Source: a virus. From it: a DNA stretch of 37,477 bases. This document shows positions 12,626 to 20,334 of the stretch, piece after piece. Location: IMG/VR virus record IMGVR_UViG_3300042549_000664, positions 1 to 37,477 of that record; one strand, written 5' to 3'. A program made the position numbers and the translations under genes. Under the pieces are notes generated by a model that was given only the letters and a program-made list of their open reading frames with translations, searched no databases and was not told the DNA's origin. Within the stretch, counting starts at the first letter, position 1. Each line of letters begins with the position of its first letter.

Positions 12626-13276
12626 ATGTCAGATATTATCTTTTTGTCAGATGTCCGTTTGTCTTTCCCCCACATCGCAGAACCCCAGAAGCAGGTCAAT
12701 GAGGCCACTGGCGCACAGCGAATCAGCTACAACGCTGAATTCCTGATGCCTGAGAATCACCCCGGCTTCCAACAGTTCATGGCACGCTACGGCGCTATTG
12801 CTTTAGAGAAGTGGGCAGAACACGCTAACACCGTAATGCAGATGATCCTTGCAGATCGCAAGCTGCGCTGCTTTGGTCGTGGTGAGGAGAAGGTCAACAA
12901 GAAAACCTTTAAGCCTTATGACGGTTATGCGGGTAACGTGTATCTTACTGCTGGTCGTGACCAAGCACCGCAGATGATCCAAGCCGATGGGCAGCCTGTT
13001 GACCCCAACAACACGATGGCATACCAAGCCCTTGCTCGCAAGATGTACGGTGGTTGCCGAGTCAATGCCGCCATCAAGCCTTGGCCTCAAGTCAACAAGC
13101 ATGGCAACGGTATCCGCTGTGACTTGATCGCTGTGCAGTTCCTGCGTGACGATGTGGCCTTTGGTGAAGGTGCTGCCGATGCGTCAGGGATGTTTGGTTC
13201 TGTGGCTGGCGCACCCGCTGCTGGCTTTGCACCAGTGGCTCCAGCTATGCCCGGACTGCCATCGTTCTTAGCGTAA
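12626..13276 (+). CDS. Single-stranded DNA-binding protein, DUF2815 (Enc34-like)
   Basis: 216 residues. It starts MSDIIFLSDVRLSFPHIAEP and contains NAEFLMPENHPGFQQF, KVNKKTFKPYDGYAGNVYLTAG, YGGCRVNAAIKPWPQVNKHGN and GIRCDLIAVQFLRDD. This is the order of conserved segments in the DUF2815/Enc34-type ssDNA-binding family. The C-terminal tail is Ala/Pro/Gly-rich and flexible, as in many SSBs, but it lacks the acidic tip of bacterial SSB. GGAG precedes the ATG. It sits between the DUF2800 nuclease and the polymerase, which suits a role in replication and recombination. Confidence 0.9.
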   Translation: MSDIIFLSDVRLSFPHIAEPQKQVNEATGAQRISYNAEFLMPENHPGFQQFMARYGAIALEKWAEHANTVMQMILADRKLRCFGRGEEKVNKKTFKPYDGYAGNVYLTAGRDQAPQMIQADGQPVDPNNTMAYQALARKMYGGCRVNAAIKPWPQVNKHGNGIRCDLIAVQFLRDDVAFGEGAADASGMFGSVAGAPAAGFAPVAPAMPGLPSFLA

Positions 13277-13367
13277 TGTAATCGGGGGGAAAGCGAATTC
13301 TGGAGTGCGCCGTAACTAGCACAGATCAACCAGTGCAGCGAGTACCCCCACCTAATCGGTAAATGTA
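13277..13367 (+). promoter_or_regulatory. Intergenic leader of the polymerase gene with TAGCACA word and start-stop element
   Basis: 91 bases. ACTAGCACAGA (13315-13325) is identical to 3181-3191 in the terminase promoter region. Just before the polymerase start, ATGTAATG (13363-13370) contains a minimal start-stop frame (ATG TAA) overlapping the true ATG. No good ribosome site is visible. A GGGGGG run and a CCCCC run could pair at long range. Confidence 0.4.
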
Positions 13368-15218
13368 ATGAGTAATGACTACTGCTGGGATTTGGAAACT
13401 TATCCCAATGTGTTCACGATGGCAGTCGAGCATTGTGATGCACCCTTGAAGTGGGCGTTTGAGATAAGCCCGTGGCGCAATGACTCCAAGGCCATCATTG
13501 ACTTTGTGATGTGGCTCAAAGGGTCTAACGCTAGGATGATCGGCTTTAACAGCCTTGGCTTCGACTACCCCATCCTGCACACCTTACTTCGCATGGGCAA
13601 CAGCGATGCCAATACCCTGTACCTCAAGGCGCAGGCCATCATTAACGGGCAAGACGGTGACGAGAGATGGCTGCACCAAGTTAACCCCAGTGACCGCTAT
13701 GTGGATCAGATTGACCTGTTCAAGATTCACCACTTCGACAACAAGGCACGGGCTACCAGCCTCAAGGTTCTTGAGTTTAATATGCGCTCTGACAACATTG
13801 AGGACTTGCCGTTCAAGATTGGCAGCACCTTGACCCAAGAACAGTTACCCAAGTTAAAACAGTACAACGCACACGATGTCGCCCAGACCAAAGCGTTTTA
13901 CTTCAAGACGCTGGACATGATCCGCTTCCGCGAAGAATTGACGCAGAAGTACCAGCGCGACTTTATGAATCACAACGACACTAAGATTGGCAAGGACTAC
14001 TTCACCATGAAGCTAGAGGATGCCGGAGTGTCATGCTACGACTACGGCCCCAAGGGGCGCACCCCTCGGCAAACCAAGCGCCCAGTGATACATCTCAGGG
14101 ATGCCATCCTGCCTTGGATCAGCTTCCAGCAGCCGGAGTTCACACGGGTTCTTAACTGGCTCAAAGATCAATCAATCACTGAAACTAAAGGGGTGTTCAA
14201 TGACATTACAGCAACTATTGGCGATTTTCAGTTTGTGTTTGGCCTTGGCGGTATACATGGATCGGTTGAGTCCACGATTGTTGAGTCTACTGCTGATCTT
14301 GTCGTTATTGATCTCGACGTATCTAGTTACTATCCTAACCTAGCGATCAGCAACGGGTTCTATCCGCAGCACTTGGGACGTGAGTTCTGCAACATCTACC
14401 AGCACCTGTACGAGCAGCGCAAGACCTACCCTAAAAAGTCGGCTGAGAACGCCATGTTGAAGCTGGCACTGAATGGTGTCTATGGCGATAGCAACAACCA
14501 GTTCAGCATCTTCTACGACCCACTGTTCACCATGAGCATCACGCTTAATGGTCAACTGCTGCTGTGTGTACTGGCTGAAGGGTTGATGGAGATTGAAGGG
14601 TTGACCCTGATCCAGTTAAACACTGACGGCTTGACTGTGCGAGTGCCACGGGCAAACAAGTGGCTGGTGGACACCGCAGCCGCCGCATGGCAGTACAAAA
14701 CAAAGCTGCAACTAGAAGAATCTGTGTATAAGGCCATGTTTATTCGTGATGTAAACAACTACTTGGCAGTCTATGAGAACGGCACTGTGAAGCGCAAGGG
14801 TGCATACGAGTACGACATGGACTGGAGTCAAAACCACGGTGGAATGGTGGTTGCCAAGGTTGCCGAGAAGGTGCTAGTCGATGGTGCGCCGATCCGCAAG
14901 ACCTTGGAGCAGTGGCCTGACATCATGGACTTTATGCTACGCACCAAGGTTCCACGGTCAAGCTACTTAGCCGTTGAGCATGATGGCGTGACTTCACAGT
15001 TGCAGAACATCACGCGCTACGTTGTTTCAAAAAATGGTGGTAGACTGTTTAAGTGGCTTCCTCCTTTAAAAAGTAAGCCGGGTGAGTGGCGCAAGATTGG
15101 TGTTGAAGCAGGATGGGGTGTGCAGCCATGTAACGACATTCGTGATGCCAAGGATGTAAAAATTGATTATGACTATTACATTAAAGAGATTGAAAAACTT
15201 GTTCTAGGATTAGCATGA
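13368..15218 (+). CDS. Compact family-B DNA polymerase with 3'-5' exonuclease
   Basis: 616 residues. The exonuclease domain shows Exo I WDLE (D8, E10), Exo II GFNSLGFD (N61, D66) and Exo III YNAHD (Y166, D170). The polymerase domain shows GGIHGS (294-299), motif A DLDVSSYYP (D317), motif B KLALNGVYG (K365), motif C NTDG (D420) and a KRKGAY segment (475-480). Motifs A and B are only about 48 residues apart, much closer than in T4-type or phi29 enzymes, so the fingers region is short. The usual first Asp of motif C is Asn, but the catalytic second Asp is kept. It replicates the phage DNA. The stop overlaps the next gene (ATGA). Confidence 0.92.
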   Translation: MSNDYCWDLETYPNVFTMAVEHCDAPLKWAFEISPWRNDSKAIIDFVMWLKGSNARMIGFNSLGFDYPILHTLLRMGNSDANTLYLKAQAIINGQDGDERWLHQVNPSDRYVDQIDLFKIHHFDNKARATSLKVLEFNMRSDNIEDLPFKIGSTLTQEQLPKLKQYNAHDVAQTKAFYFKTLDMIRFREELTQKYQRDFMNHNDTKIGKDYFTMKLEDAGVSCYDYGPKGRTPRQTKRPVIHLRDAILPWISFQQPEFTRVLNWLKDQSITETKGVFNDITATIGDFQFVFGLGGIHGSVESTIVESTADLVVIDLDVSSYYPNLAISNGFYPQHLGREFCNIYQHLYEQRKTYPKKSAENAMLKLALNGVYGDSNNQFSIFYDPLFTMSITLNGQLLLCVLAEGLMEIEGLTLIQLNTDGLTVRVPRANKWLVDTAAAAWQYKTKLQLEESVYKAMFIRDVNNYLAVYENGTVKRKGAYEYDMDWSQNHGGMVVAKVAEKVLVDGAPIRKTLEQWPDIMDFMLRTKVPRSSYLAVEHDGVTSQLQNITRYVVSKNGGRLFKWLPPLKSKPGEWRKIGVEAGWGVQPCNDIRDAKDVKIDYDYYIKEIEKLVLGLA

Positions 15219-15685
15219 TTACACGTAAAGAATTACACGATTTATTTGAATATGACCTTAGCACAGGCGAGTTGCTAAGAAGTGGAAAGCCCGTAGGTAC
15301 ACCTCATAGTCTAGGGTATCTCAAACTTAAAATTAAAGGGCGTACTTATTTTGCCCATCGAATTGTGTTTTTTTATTGCTATGGTGAATGGCCCATTCGA
15401 ATTGACCACATTAATCGCAACAAGTCCGACAACAGATTGGAAAACTTAAGGGAGTGTAGCCACGAGCACAACAACGCAAATCGTGGGCTAATGAAAAGTA
15501 ACTCGTCTGGGTTTAAGGGTGTGCATTGGGTTAATTCCACAGGGTGTTGGAGAGCACAAGTTGGTTATGAGGTTCTTGGTCATTACAAGATTAAAGAAGA
15601 AGCAGCAGCAGCCTATGACAAAGTTGCTATTGAACGATACGGTGACAACGCATTAACAAACAAAACATTGGGGCTTCTGAAATAA
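15215..15685 (+). CDS. HNH homing endonuclease with AP2 domain
   Basis: 156 residues. The HNH_3-type core has RTYFAHRIVFFYCYGEWP and IDHINRNKSDNRLENLREC (catalytic His in DHIN). It is followed by an AP2 DNA-binding domain (NSSGFKGVHWVNSTGCWRAQV, then HYKIKEEAAAAYDKVAIERYG). This is a common free-standing homing endonuclease layout. It is inserted exactly between polymerase and VRR-NUC genes, with its ATG overlapping the polymerase stop, so it is expressed with them. The sequence looks more A+T-rich than its neighbours, fitting recent arrival. Confidence 0.93.
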   Translation: MITRKELHDLFEYDLSTGELLRSGKPVGTPHSLGYLKLKIKGRTYFAHRIVFFYCYGEWPIRIDHINRNKSDNRLENLRECSHEHNNANRGLMKSNSSGFKGVHWVNSTGCWRAQVGYEVLGHYKIKEEAAAAYDKVAIERYGDNALTNKTLGLLK

Positions 15686-15687
15686 GT

Positions 15688-15972
15688 ATGTTAGAAAAAC
15701 AAATTGAAACTGCTGTGTGTGATTACGCCAAGACCAAAGATGTTTTGGCCTACAAGTTCACCAGTCCCGCACGGGCTGCTGTCCCCGATCGTCTGTTTAT
15801 CAACAAGAACGGGACTGTATGGTTCTGCGAGTTTAAGCGCCAAGGGGCAAAGCCCACCGCTGCCCAAGACCGTGAGCATCACCGCCTGCGGGGTCACAAG
15901 GTCAGCGTGTTTGTAATTGACAACGTGGATGATGGCAAGGCGATGGTGGACTACATGGTGCGTTTATGCTGA
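15688..15972 (+). CDS. VRR-NUC domain nuclease
   Basis: 94 residues, the usual size of stand-alone VRR-NUC proteins. The PD-(D/E)XK residues are D34 (AVPDRLF) and E48-x-K50 (FCEFKR), followed by AAQDREHHRLRGHKVSVFVIDNVDDGKAMVDY, the family's characteristic C-terminal half. Such enzymes cut branched or flapped DNA and in phages often sit beside an SNF2-like helicase, as here; the helicase start overlaps this gene by seven bases. It probably resolves replication or recombination structures. Confidence 0.93.
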   Translation: MLEKQIETAVCDYAKTKDVLAYKFTSPARAAVPDRLFINKNGTVWFCEFKRQGAKPTAAQDREHHRLRGHKVSVFVIDNVDDGKAMVDYMVRLC

Positions 15973-17375
15973 CAGCAGACTTGCTTCACGGCTACCAACA
16001 GAAAGCAGTAAACCACCAATGCTCCCGCCCCAACTCGATGTTGTGGCTAGACATGGGTTTAGGCAAGACCATCATTACCCTGACATCACTGGCGCACTTG
16101 ATACGCACCCAGTACCTGCGCGGCGTGGTCATCGTTGCACCCATCCGAGTCATCCGGCTGGTGTGGCGACAAGAGGCCGCTAAGTGGCAGCACACCCAGC
16201 ACCTCAAGTTCAGCATGGTCACTGGCACACGAGATCAGCGTACCCGTGCCTTACTGCGCCCTGCTGACATCTACCTTATCAATTACGAAAACCTTGGCTG
16301 GCTTGCGGAAACCTTACAGACCTACTTTGTCAAAAAGGACAAGCCGTTGCCGTTCAATGGTGTCGTGTGGGATGAGATTAGCAAGTGCAAAAACTCGGCA
16401 ACCAACAGAGTCAAGGCAGTTAAAAAGATTTTGGACAAGTTCGACTGGGCTACTGGCCTCACGGGTACACCTGCATCCAATGGCTACAAAGACCTACATG
16501 GTCAGTTCTTGGTGGTGGACAAGGGTCAGCGTTTGGGTGTGTCTAAGACAGCGTTTAGGACACGGTTTTACCGCAAGGTCGGGCCATACAAAGAAGTGCC
16601 TTACGAGGATACCGAGGACACCATCAAAAAGCTGATTGGTGACATCACCTTGGAGATGAGTGCCGAGGACTACAACCCGCTGCCGGACTTGATCGTGAAC
16701 AACATAGAGATCGAAATGCCCGACGATCTGCGTGTCAAGTACGACAAGATGGAGCGTGAGTTTTTCTTGCAGCTTGACAGTGGCAAAGAAGTGGAGATGT
16801 TTAACCAAGCATCACTGACCAACAAGTGCCTCCAGTTTAGCAACGGGGCCATGTACCCTGTGGCTGGGATGCCTCTGTGGGAACCAATACACGACTTGAA
16901 ACTTGACGCGCTTGAGGAGATTATTGACGAAGCCCAAGGGTCGCCAGTGTTGTGCAGCTACGCCTATCGGTCTGACGCTGCCCGGATCATGGAGAAGTTT
17001 AAGCACCTTGATCCGATTAACCTGACCGACTGCAAAAGCGAATCGGCTTTGCTCAACGCCATGCACCGCTGGAAAACAAACGAGTGTGCCTTGATGATTG
17101 GACACCCTGCAAGCATGGGTCACGGGATTGACGGCCTACAAAAGAACGGTCACATCCTTGTATGGTTTGGGCTTAACTGGAGTCTTGATTTGTACGAGCA
17201 GATGAACGCCCGTGTGCGCCGCCAAGGTCAGGGTGTGCCTGTGATCTGCCATCGCATCATGTGCCAAGACACACTGGACCAAGCGCAAGCACTAGCACTA
17301 GACGAGAAGGCTACCACCCAGCAGGGGTTACGTAATGCTGTGAAACAATACAGAGAAACGAAAGAGTCGAAATGA
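15966..17375 (+). CDS. SNF2-type (DEAD/H superfamily 2) helicase
   Basis: 469 residues. Seen motifs: Q-like YQQKAV (10-15), motif I DMGLGKTI (29-36), VVIVAPIRVI (54-63), motif II VVWDEISK (133-140, DEIS in place of DEAH), motif III LTGTPAS (165-171) and the C-terminal motif VI region ARVRRQGQ, with GHPASMGHGIDGLQ before it. These place it with the short phage SNF2-like ATPases that translocate on double-stranded DNA and accompany VRR-NUC nucleases. Likely role: remodelling or annealing replication and recombination intermediates. It overlaps both neighbours. Confidence 0.92.
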   Translation: MLTADLLHGYQQKAVNHQCSRPNSMLWLDMGLGKTIITLTSLAHLIRTQYLRGVVIVAPIRVIRLVWRQEAAKWQHTQHLKFSMVTGTRDQRTRALLRPADIYLINYENLGWLAETLQTYFVKKDKPLPFNGVVWDEISKCKNSATNRVKAVKKILDKFDWATGLTGTPASNGYKDLHGQFLVVDKGQRLGVSKTAFRTRFYRKVGPYKEVPYEDTEDTIKKLIGDITLEMSAEDYNPLPDLIVNNIEIEMPDDLRVKYDKMEREFFLQLDSGKEVEMFNQASLTNKCLQFSNGAMYPVAGMPLWEPIHDLKLDALEEIIDEAQGSPVLCSYAYRSDAARIMEKFKHLDPINLTDCKSESALLNAMHRWKTNECALMIGHPASMGHGIDGLQKNGHILVWFGLNWSLDLYEQMNARVRRQGQGVPVICHRIMCQDTLDQAQALALDEKATTQQGLRNAVKQYRETKESK

Positions 17376-17614
17376 GCGTATCAAAGCACCCGGCAATAAG
17401 AGCATTGCTGCGTCAGAACGATGATGGGTTAACTGTCCATGAGATCGCAAACCGGATTGACCTGAGGCCGGATACCATTCGCAGGGCATTGAATAATATG
17501 CCCGATGTTTACATTGACCGCTGGCAAGCGCCAGCACATCGAGAACCACCGCAGGCAGTATGGTGTGCAGTAGTGCCACCAGAAAATTGCCCACCACCAA
17601 GGAAACAAAAATGA
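17372..17614 (+). CDS. Winged-helix-like DNA-binding protein (80 aa)
   Basis: 80 residues, MSVSKHPAIRALLRQNDDGLTVHEIANRIDLRPDTIRRALNNMPDVYIDRWQAP and a Pro-rich tail. The segment LTVHEIANRIDLRPDTIRRALN (20-41) is an MarR/MerR-like helix-turn-helix, followed by a short beta wing (VYIDRW). It may regulate late genes or assist replication. The gene is coupled to the helicase by ATGA overlap and to the next gene in the same way. Confidence 0.78.
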   Translation: MSVSKHPAIRALLRQNDDGLTVHEIANRIDLRPDTIRRALNNMPDVYIDRWQAPAHREPPQAVWCAVVPPENCPPPRKQK

Positions 17615-17793
17615 GCGACTTACCTAACTTTGCAGCATGGTCACACGAGAACCTTGCCCAGTTCTCCATTGATGCCTACCGCAAGATGCAGCAGCAGCAG
17701 GAAACCATTGAGCAGTTGCAGGGCGACTTTAAGGACGCAATGGTCGAGTTACGCAAACTGACGAGTGCCAGCCTTGTCAATGATAAGCGCTGA
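17611..17793 (+). CDS. Small coiled-coil protein ending rightward block B (60 aa)
   Basis: 60 residues starting MSDLPNFAAWSHENLAQFSIDAYRKM and continuing with QQQQETIEQLQGDFKDAMVELRKL, a clear coiled coil. I chose ATG 17611, which overlaps the previous stop (ATGA), rather than the earlier in-frame ATG 17560. Similar NFAAWEHENL proteins appear in other aquatic phages without known function. The last 45 bases overlap the 3' end of the endolysin gene on the other strand, and no terminator separates the two operons. Confidence 0.78.
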   Translation: MSDLPNFAAWSHENLAQFSIDAYRKMQQQQETIEQLQGDFKDAMVELRKLTSASLVNDKR

Positions 17794-18177
17794 CCCACGG
17801 GGTTTGCCGCCATCTACATTCGGAATGCTGATGTGCGTCCAGCGGTCAAATTCACGGATGATCTGATCGAATGGCAAACCAGCAGCAATGACTGCACGGA
17901 CAACTTGGTCTGGGGTCATGCCGGGTACTCGAAGGTCAGCCGCACAACCGTGACGGTGCTGGCTAGAGTCTTTGCTGCCCACTGCGTCATTGACCTGCTT
18001 GCATCGGAAGGCGCTGTTAATCATCACGGGCTTGCCACCAAGGGTTTCCTTGACCTGCTCCAGCAGTTGCGCCAAGCGTTGCAAGTTGCTGATTTCCTCT
18101 TGGGTCGGGCTGTTGTCAAACTCCCTGTGGTCGGTGATGGTCAGTTCTGCAAGGGTGAAGTGGGGTGAGAGGTTCAT
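17749..18177 (-). CDS. Endolysin-type peptidase (M15, zinc D-Ala carboxypeptidase-like)
   Basis: 142 residues. It begins MNLSPHFTLAELTITDHREFDN, the usual N-terminus of peptidase M15_3 lysins. Zinc ligands are H74 and D81 (SSQHRHGCAAD) and H115 (WTHISI), and SAFRCKQVN (55-63) is the conserved substrate-side segment. It cuts peptide cross-links in peptidoglycan to release progeny. The gene is the last of the leftward late operon, overlapping the holin gene as ATGA. There is no signal peptide, so a holin is required. Confidence 0.93.
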   Translation of the reverse strand: MNLSPHFTLAELTITDHREFDNSPTQEEISNLQRLAQLLEQVKETLGGKPVMINSAFRCKQVNDAVGSKDSSQHRHGCAADLRVPGMTPDQVVRAVIAAGLPFDQIIREFDRWTHISIPNVDGGKPRGSALIIDKAGTRQFA

Positions 18178-18584
18178 TTTTTACCTTTCATATCGGCTAA
18201 TTTCTCAAGCGTTCTGCCACCAAAATACGCACCCATCACGAGCATTCCCCACTGCCCAAGCAGCGTAACGTAAGATTCGGAAATCTTGAAGCCAAAGCCG
18301 TCCAAAATAGCCAGCGTAAGGTACGCAGTCAGGATATATACCAAGGTCATTGGGCGCACATTTTTAGACAGCCACGAATCTGAGGACATATCAGCCGTCC
18401 AGCGGTCTGTGGTGTTTTGCTGCTCGGCTTTAAAGAGTTCTGCCTCATTTGCCATTTCAGCCAGTTTGCCGTTTTGGGCAAGGGTGGCAAGCTCAAGCTG
18501 CGCCCGTGCCTTAGCTTCCGGGTCGGGGATGAGTTTGTCAATGATTTTGCCGCCTACTTGCAGCAGTCCTGAAATGTCAAACAT
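18174..18584 (-). CDS. Holin, 3TM-type
   Basis: 136 residues with an N-terminal amphipathic region, a long charged helix (ARAQLELATLAQNGKLAEMANEAELFKAEQ, about 27-55) and the DSWLSKNVRPMTL signature (69-81). Two strong membrane segments lie near 78-95 and 105-122, and the C-terminus is basic. This matches the GTA/3TM holin family. It permeabilises the inner membrane to let the M15 peptidase reach the wall. It shares start and stop bases with its neighbours in the lysis cassette. Confidence 0.87.
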   Translation of the reverse strand: MFDISGLLQVGGKIIDKLIPDPEAKARAQLELATLAQNGKLAEMANEAELFKAEQQNTTDRWTADMSSDSWLSKNVRPMTLVYILTAYLTLAILDGFGFKISESYVTLLGQWGMLVMGAYFGGRTLEKLADMKGKK

Positions 18585-19201
18585 TATTGTTTACTCCTTG
18601 AAAGCATGGTTGCGGCAATACTCAGCATGGTTCGTGCTGAATCCAAGTTTGGGGGTTCTGTCTCCCACCCCACGGTTATCTGCCCCACAAACCGCCCCGG
18701 CTCTGGTGGAACACTGATTCTGCAAGTATAGGTAACACCCTTGTTGATGTACCAAATACCCATTTCAGACTGCGCCGTGCGGTACTCCCCGCAAGGGATT
18801 TCGTTTGCCATCAGCTTCACAACATCGGCATTGTTTGCTGCGTTGTTTGTAAATAATCCAACATCTAGCCCGTCATTGGTTTTGTCTCGCCCGTCCTTGG
18901 CGTAGGCTCGGTACAGCACACGAGTGCCAAACATAGGGTTGACTTTGAACACCGCAACGATAGTAGCGTTGGTGGTCTTGAACAGGTGGGCAGAGGCGTC
19001 CTCCACCCTGTCCTCGGCAATGCTGGGTATCTTCTTGGATTCTTTGTAAGCCCCAATAAGCAGGTCTTGGTTTGTGTACACAAAATAACCAGCGAAAGCA
19101 ACCAAGCCCATGATAAGGATGGCAGCGAGTTTAAATGGCGAATCCACATACCCAAGAACTTTGTCGAGGGTTGAATTTGCGTTTAAACCTTCATCAGCCA
19201 T
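18584..19201 (-). CDS. Conserved membrane-anchored protein of lysis cassette (205 aa)
   Basis: Start chosen at ATG 19201, which overlaps the previous TGA (TGATG); a GTG one codon upstream is also possible. One membrane helix (KLAAILIMGLVAFAGYFVYT, about 24-43) is preceded by VDSPF and followed by a large soluble domain. That domain contains FKVNPMFGTRVLYRAYAKDG, GLFTNNAANNADVVKLMANEIPCGEY and VPPEPGRFVGQITVGWE. I recognise this combination in other phages near holin genes but know no function. The topology, one anchor with the domain outside, could suit a spanin-like or signalling role; this is unproven. Confidence 0.8.
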   Translation of the reverse strand: MADEGLNANSTLDKVLGYVDSPFKLAAILIMGLVAFAGYFVYTNQDLLIGAYKESKKIPSIAEDRVEDASAHLFKTTNATIVAVFKVNPMFGTRVLYRAYAKDGRDKTNDGLDVGLFTNNAANNADVVKLMANEIPCGEYRTAQSEMGIWYINKGVTYTCRISVPPEPGRFVGQITVGWETEPPNLDSARTMLSIAATMLSRSKQ

Positions 19202-19671
19202 CACTTACCTTTCAAAGCAATTATTCCAATACCTACCAGCGCAAAGATTGCCGCTGCTACCAAAACACAAAGCGCCATTGTGATGGCTTCGTCAATCTCT
19301 GCCTTGCGGTTCTTAGCCGCTTTAGCATCCAGTATCTCCTGCACTTTCCTGCGCTGCACTATGCTGTTGCGCTCCAATACGATCTGCGTCCACAACGCTG
19401 ACTGACCTTGGTTGATAAAGTGCCACTTCAATTCTTCCTCGGCTTTATTGAGTTCATGCAGTTGCATGACGGTACTCATGGCCTGACTGGTATCTGAACT
19501 GTATTTCTTTTTTGGGTCTTTGACCGCCTGCTTTGCAACAACGTCCTTGGCATCAAAAAACTTCATCACATCGCCAGTGATGCCTTGAATATCTTTCCCC
19601 AGCTTTATGGCTGCTTGGATTCCCGATACAGCCGCCCTAGCAGCCGCAAACGCTGTTATGGGGTCAATCAT
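19201..19671 (-). CDS. Tail-anchored membrane protein of lysis region (156 aa)
   Basis: 156 residues: MIDPITAFAAARAAVSGIQAAIKLGKDIQGITGDVMKFFD, a long charged coiled middle (KAEEELKWHFINQGQSALWTQIVLERNSIVQRRKVQEIL) and one C-terminal membrane helix (MALCVLVAAAIFALVGIGIIAL). Related proteins are frequent in aquatic podoviruses beside holin and lysin genes and remain unnamed. The start overlaps the end of the 57-residue gene upstream in another frame. Confidence 0.8.
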   Translation of the reverse strand: MIDPITAFAAARAAVSGIQAAIKLGKDIQGITGDVMKFFDAKDVVAKQAVKDPKKKYSSDTSQAMSTVMQLHELNKAEEELKWHFINQGQSALWTQIVLERNSIVQRRKVQEILDAKAAKNRKAEIDEAITMALCVLVAAAIFALVGIGIIALKGK

Positions 19672-19837
19672 GGCGTTCTTTCTTAACCACCTCCAGTACC
19701 CAACGGCACACCCGCCCGTCTTTGTCTAAAAACTCATTAGCCCCATACTTCTCGCTCGGCAAGACGACACGGCAAACCAACACGATTCTTGTCTCGGTGT
19801 TGGGCCATGGTATTTGTGCGGAAGCGACATCAATCAC
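19664..19837 (-). CDS. Small protein with GTG start (57 aa)
   Basis: 57 residues, (M)IDVASAQIPWPNTETRIV, then LVCRVVLPSEKYGANEFLDKDGRVCRWVLEVVKKERHD. The GTG (19837-19835) overlaps the TGA of the upstream membrane-protein gene as GTGA, and the end overlaps the next ATG by eight bases. The coding frame fills the gap between 19671 and 19834 exactly, with sensible amino-acid composition and two cysteines in VCR words. No family recognised. Too short for default callers that also require ATG. Confidence 0.72.
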   Translation of the reverse strand: MIDVASAQIPWPNTETRIVLVCRVVLPSEKYGANEFLDKDGRVCRWVLEVVKKERHD

Positions 19838-20055
19838 TTGTCCACTTTAGTGTCGAGTTTGTCAAAAATCTTACCGAGCATATCCTTGACATCTTTAATG
19901 TCGTTGCGGTAATCGTCTTTACTCAAGTAGTGCATTGGCATATTGCGAACGTCAACGTCTAAGCGTTCAATGGCCTTGGTGATTCCGTTAAGTGTCCACC
20001 CACCAAGAAACGCCGCTAACCCAAGGGCCGCATTAAAAAACACCTGATAGTCCAT
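19834..20055 (-). CDS. Small membrane protein with coiled tail (73 aa)
   Basis: 73 residues: one N-terminal membrane segment (FFNAALGLAAFLGGWTLNGI, about 6-25), then VRNMPMHYLSKDDYRNDIKDVKDMLGKIFDKLDTKVDK, a charged coil. This layout (one helix plus a YVSKEDYR-like coil) is common among phage lysis-region proteins and could act with the holin as an antiholin-like or accessory membrane factor. Position upstream of the holin supports that, but no homologue with a known role is recalled. Its TGA overlaps a GTG start. Confidence 0.75.
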   Translation of the reverse strand: MDYQVFFNAALGLAAFLGGWTLNGITKAIERLDVDVRNMPMHYLSKDDYRNDIKDVKDMLGKIFDKLDTKVDK

Positions 20056-20056
20056 G

Positions 20057-20329
20057 TCACGCCTTGGGGTACAGTGCTTTGACTGCTAGGCAAGCAGCAA
20101 TGTAGGCATTCACCTGCGCCGTATCGCCCTTGACAATACCATCAAGGTAATCAGTCATTGGTGGATACTCGGCTGCACGCTTTTGGGCGTAAGTCAATAC
20201 TGGCGCATTGGCAGCACGAAGGGTAGCAGCTTCAGCATCAGTAATCTGAACACTGCCAGCAGGCAGCAAATGCTCATGTTCCGCAGAATCAAGAAAATGA
20301 ACAGAGTTGTCTGGTGATTTGTAGTGCAT
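20057..20329 (-). CDS. Conserved small tail-associated protein (90 aa)
   Basis: 90 residues, MHYKSPDNSVHFLDSAEHEHLLPAGSVQITDAEAATLRAANAP, then QKRAAEYPPMTDYLDGIVKGDTAQVNAYIAACLAVKALYPK. The AAEYPPMTDYLDGIVKGD segment recurs widely in phage proteins encoded next to tail fibre genes, often called tail fibre or DUF4376-like. It lies five bases downstream of the fibre gene. A role in fibre assembly is likely by position but unproven. Confidence 0.8.
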   Translation of the reverse strand: MHYKSPDNSVHFLDSAEHEHLLPAGSVQITDAEAATLRAANAPVLTYAQKRAAEYPPMTDYLDGIVKGDTAQVNAYIAACLAVKALYPKA

Positions 20330-20334
20330 GATAA

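Noticed and set aside
13283-13350. GGGGGG and CCCCC runs as a hairpin upstream of the polymerase
   Set aside because: More than 50 bases apart with no supporting pairs between; too weak to call a structure.
15917-16635. Alternative plus-strand frames over the SNF2 helicase start
   Set aside because: Different frame of the helicase with no motifs; the helicase frame carries all expected ATPase motifs.
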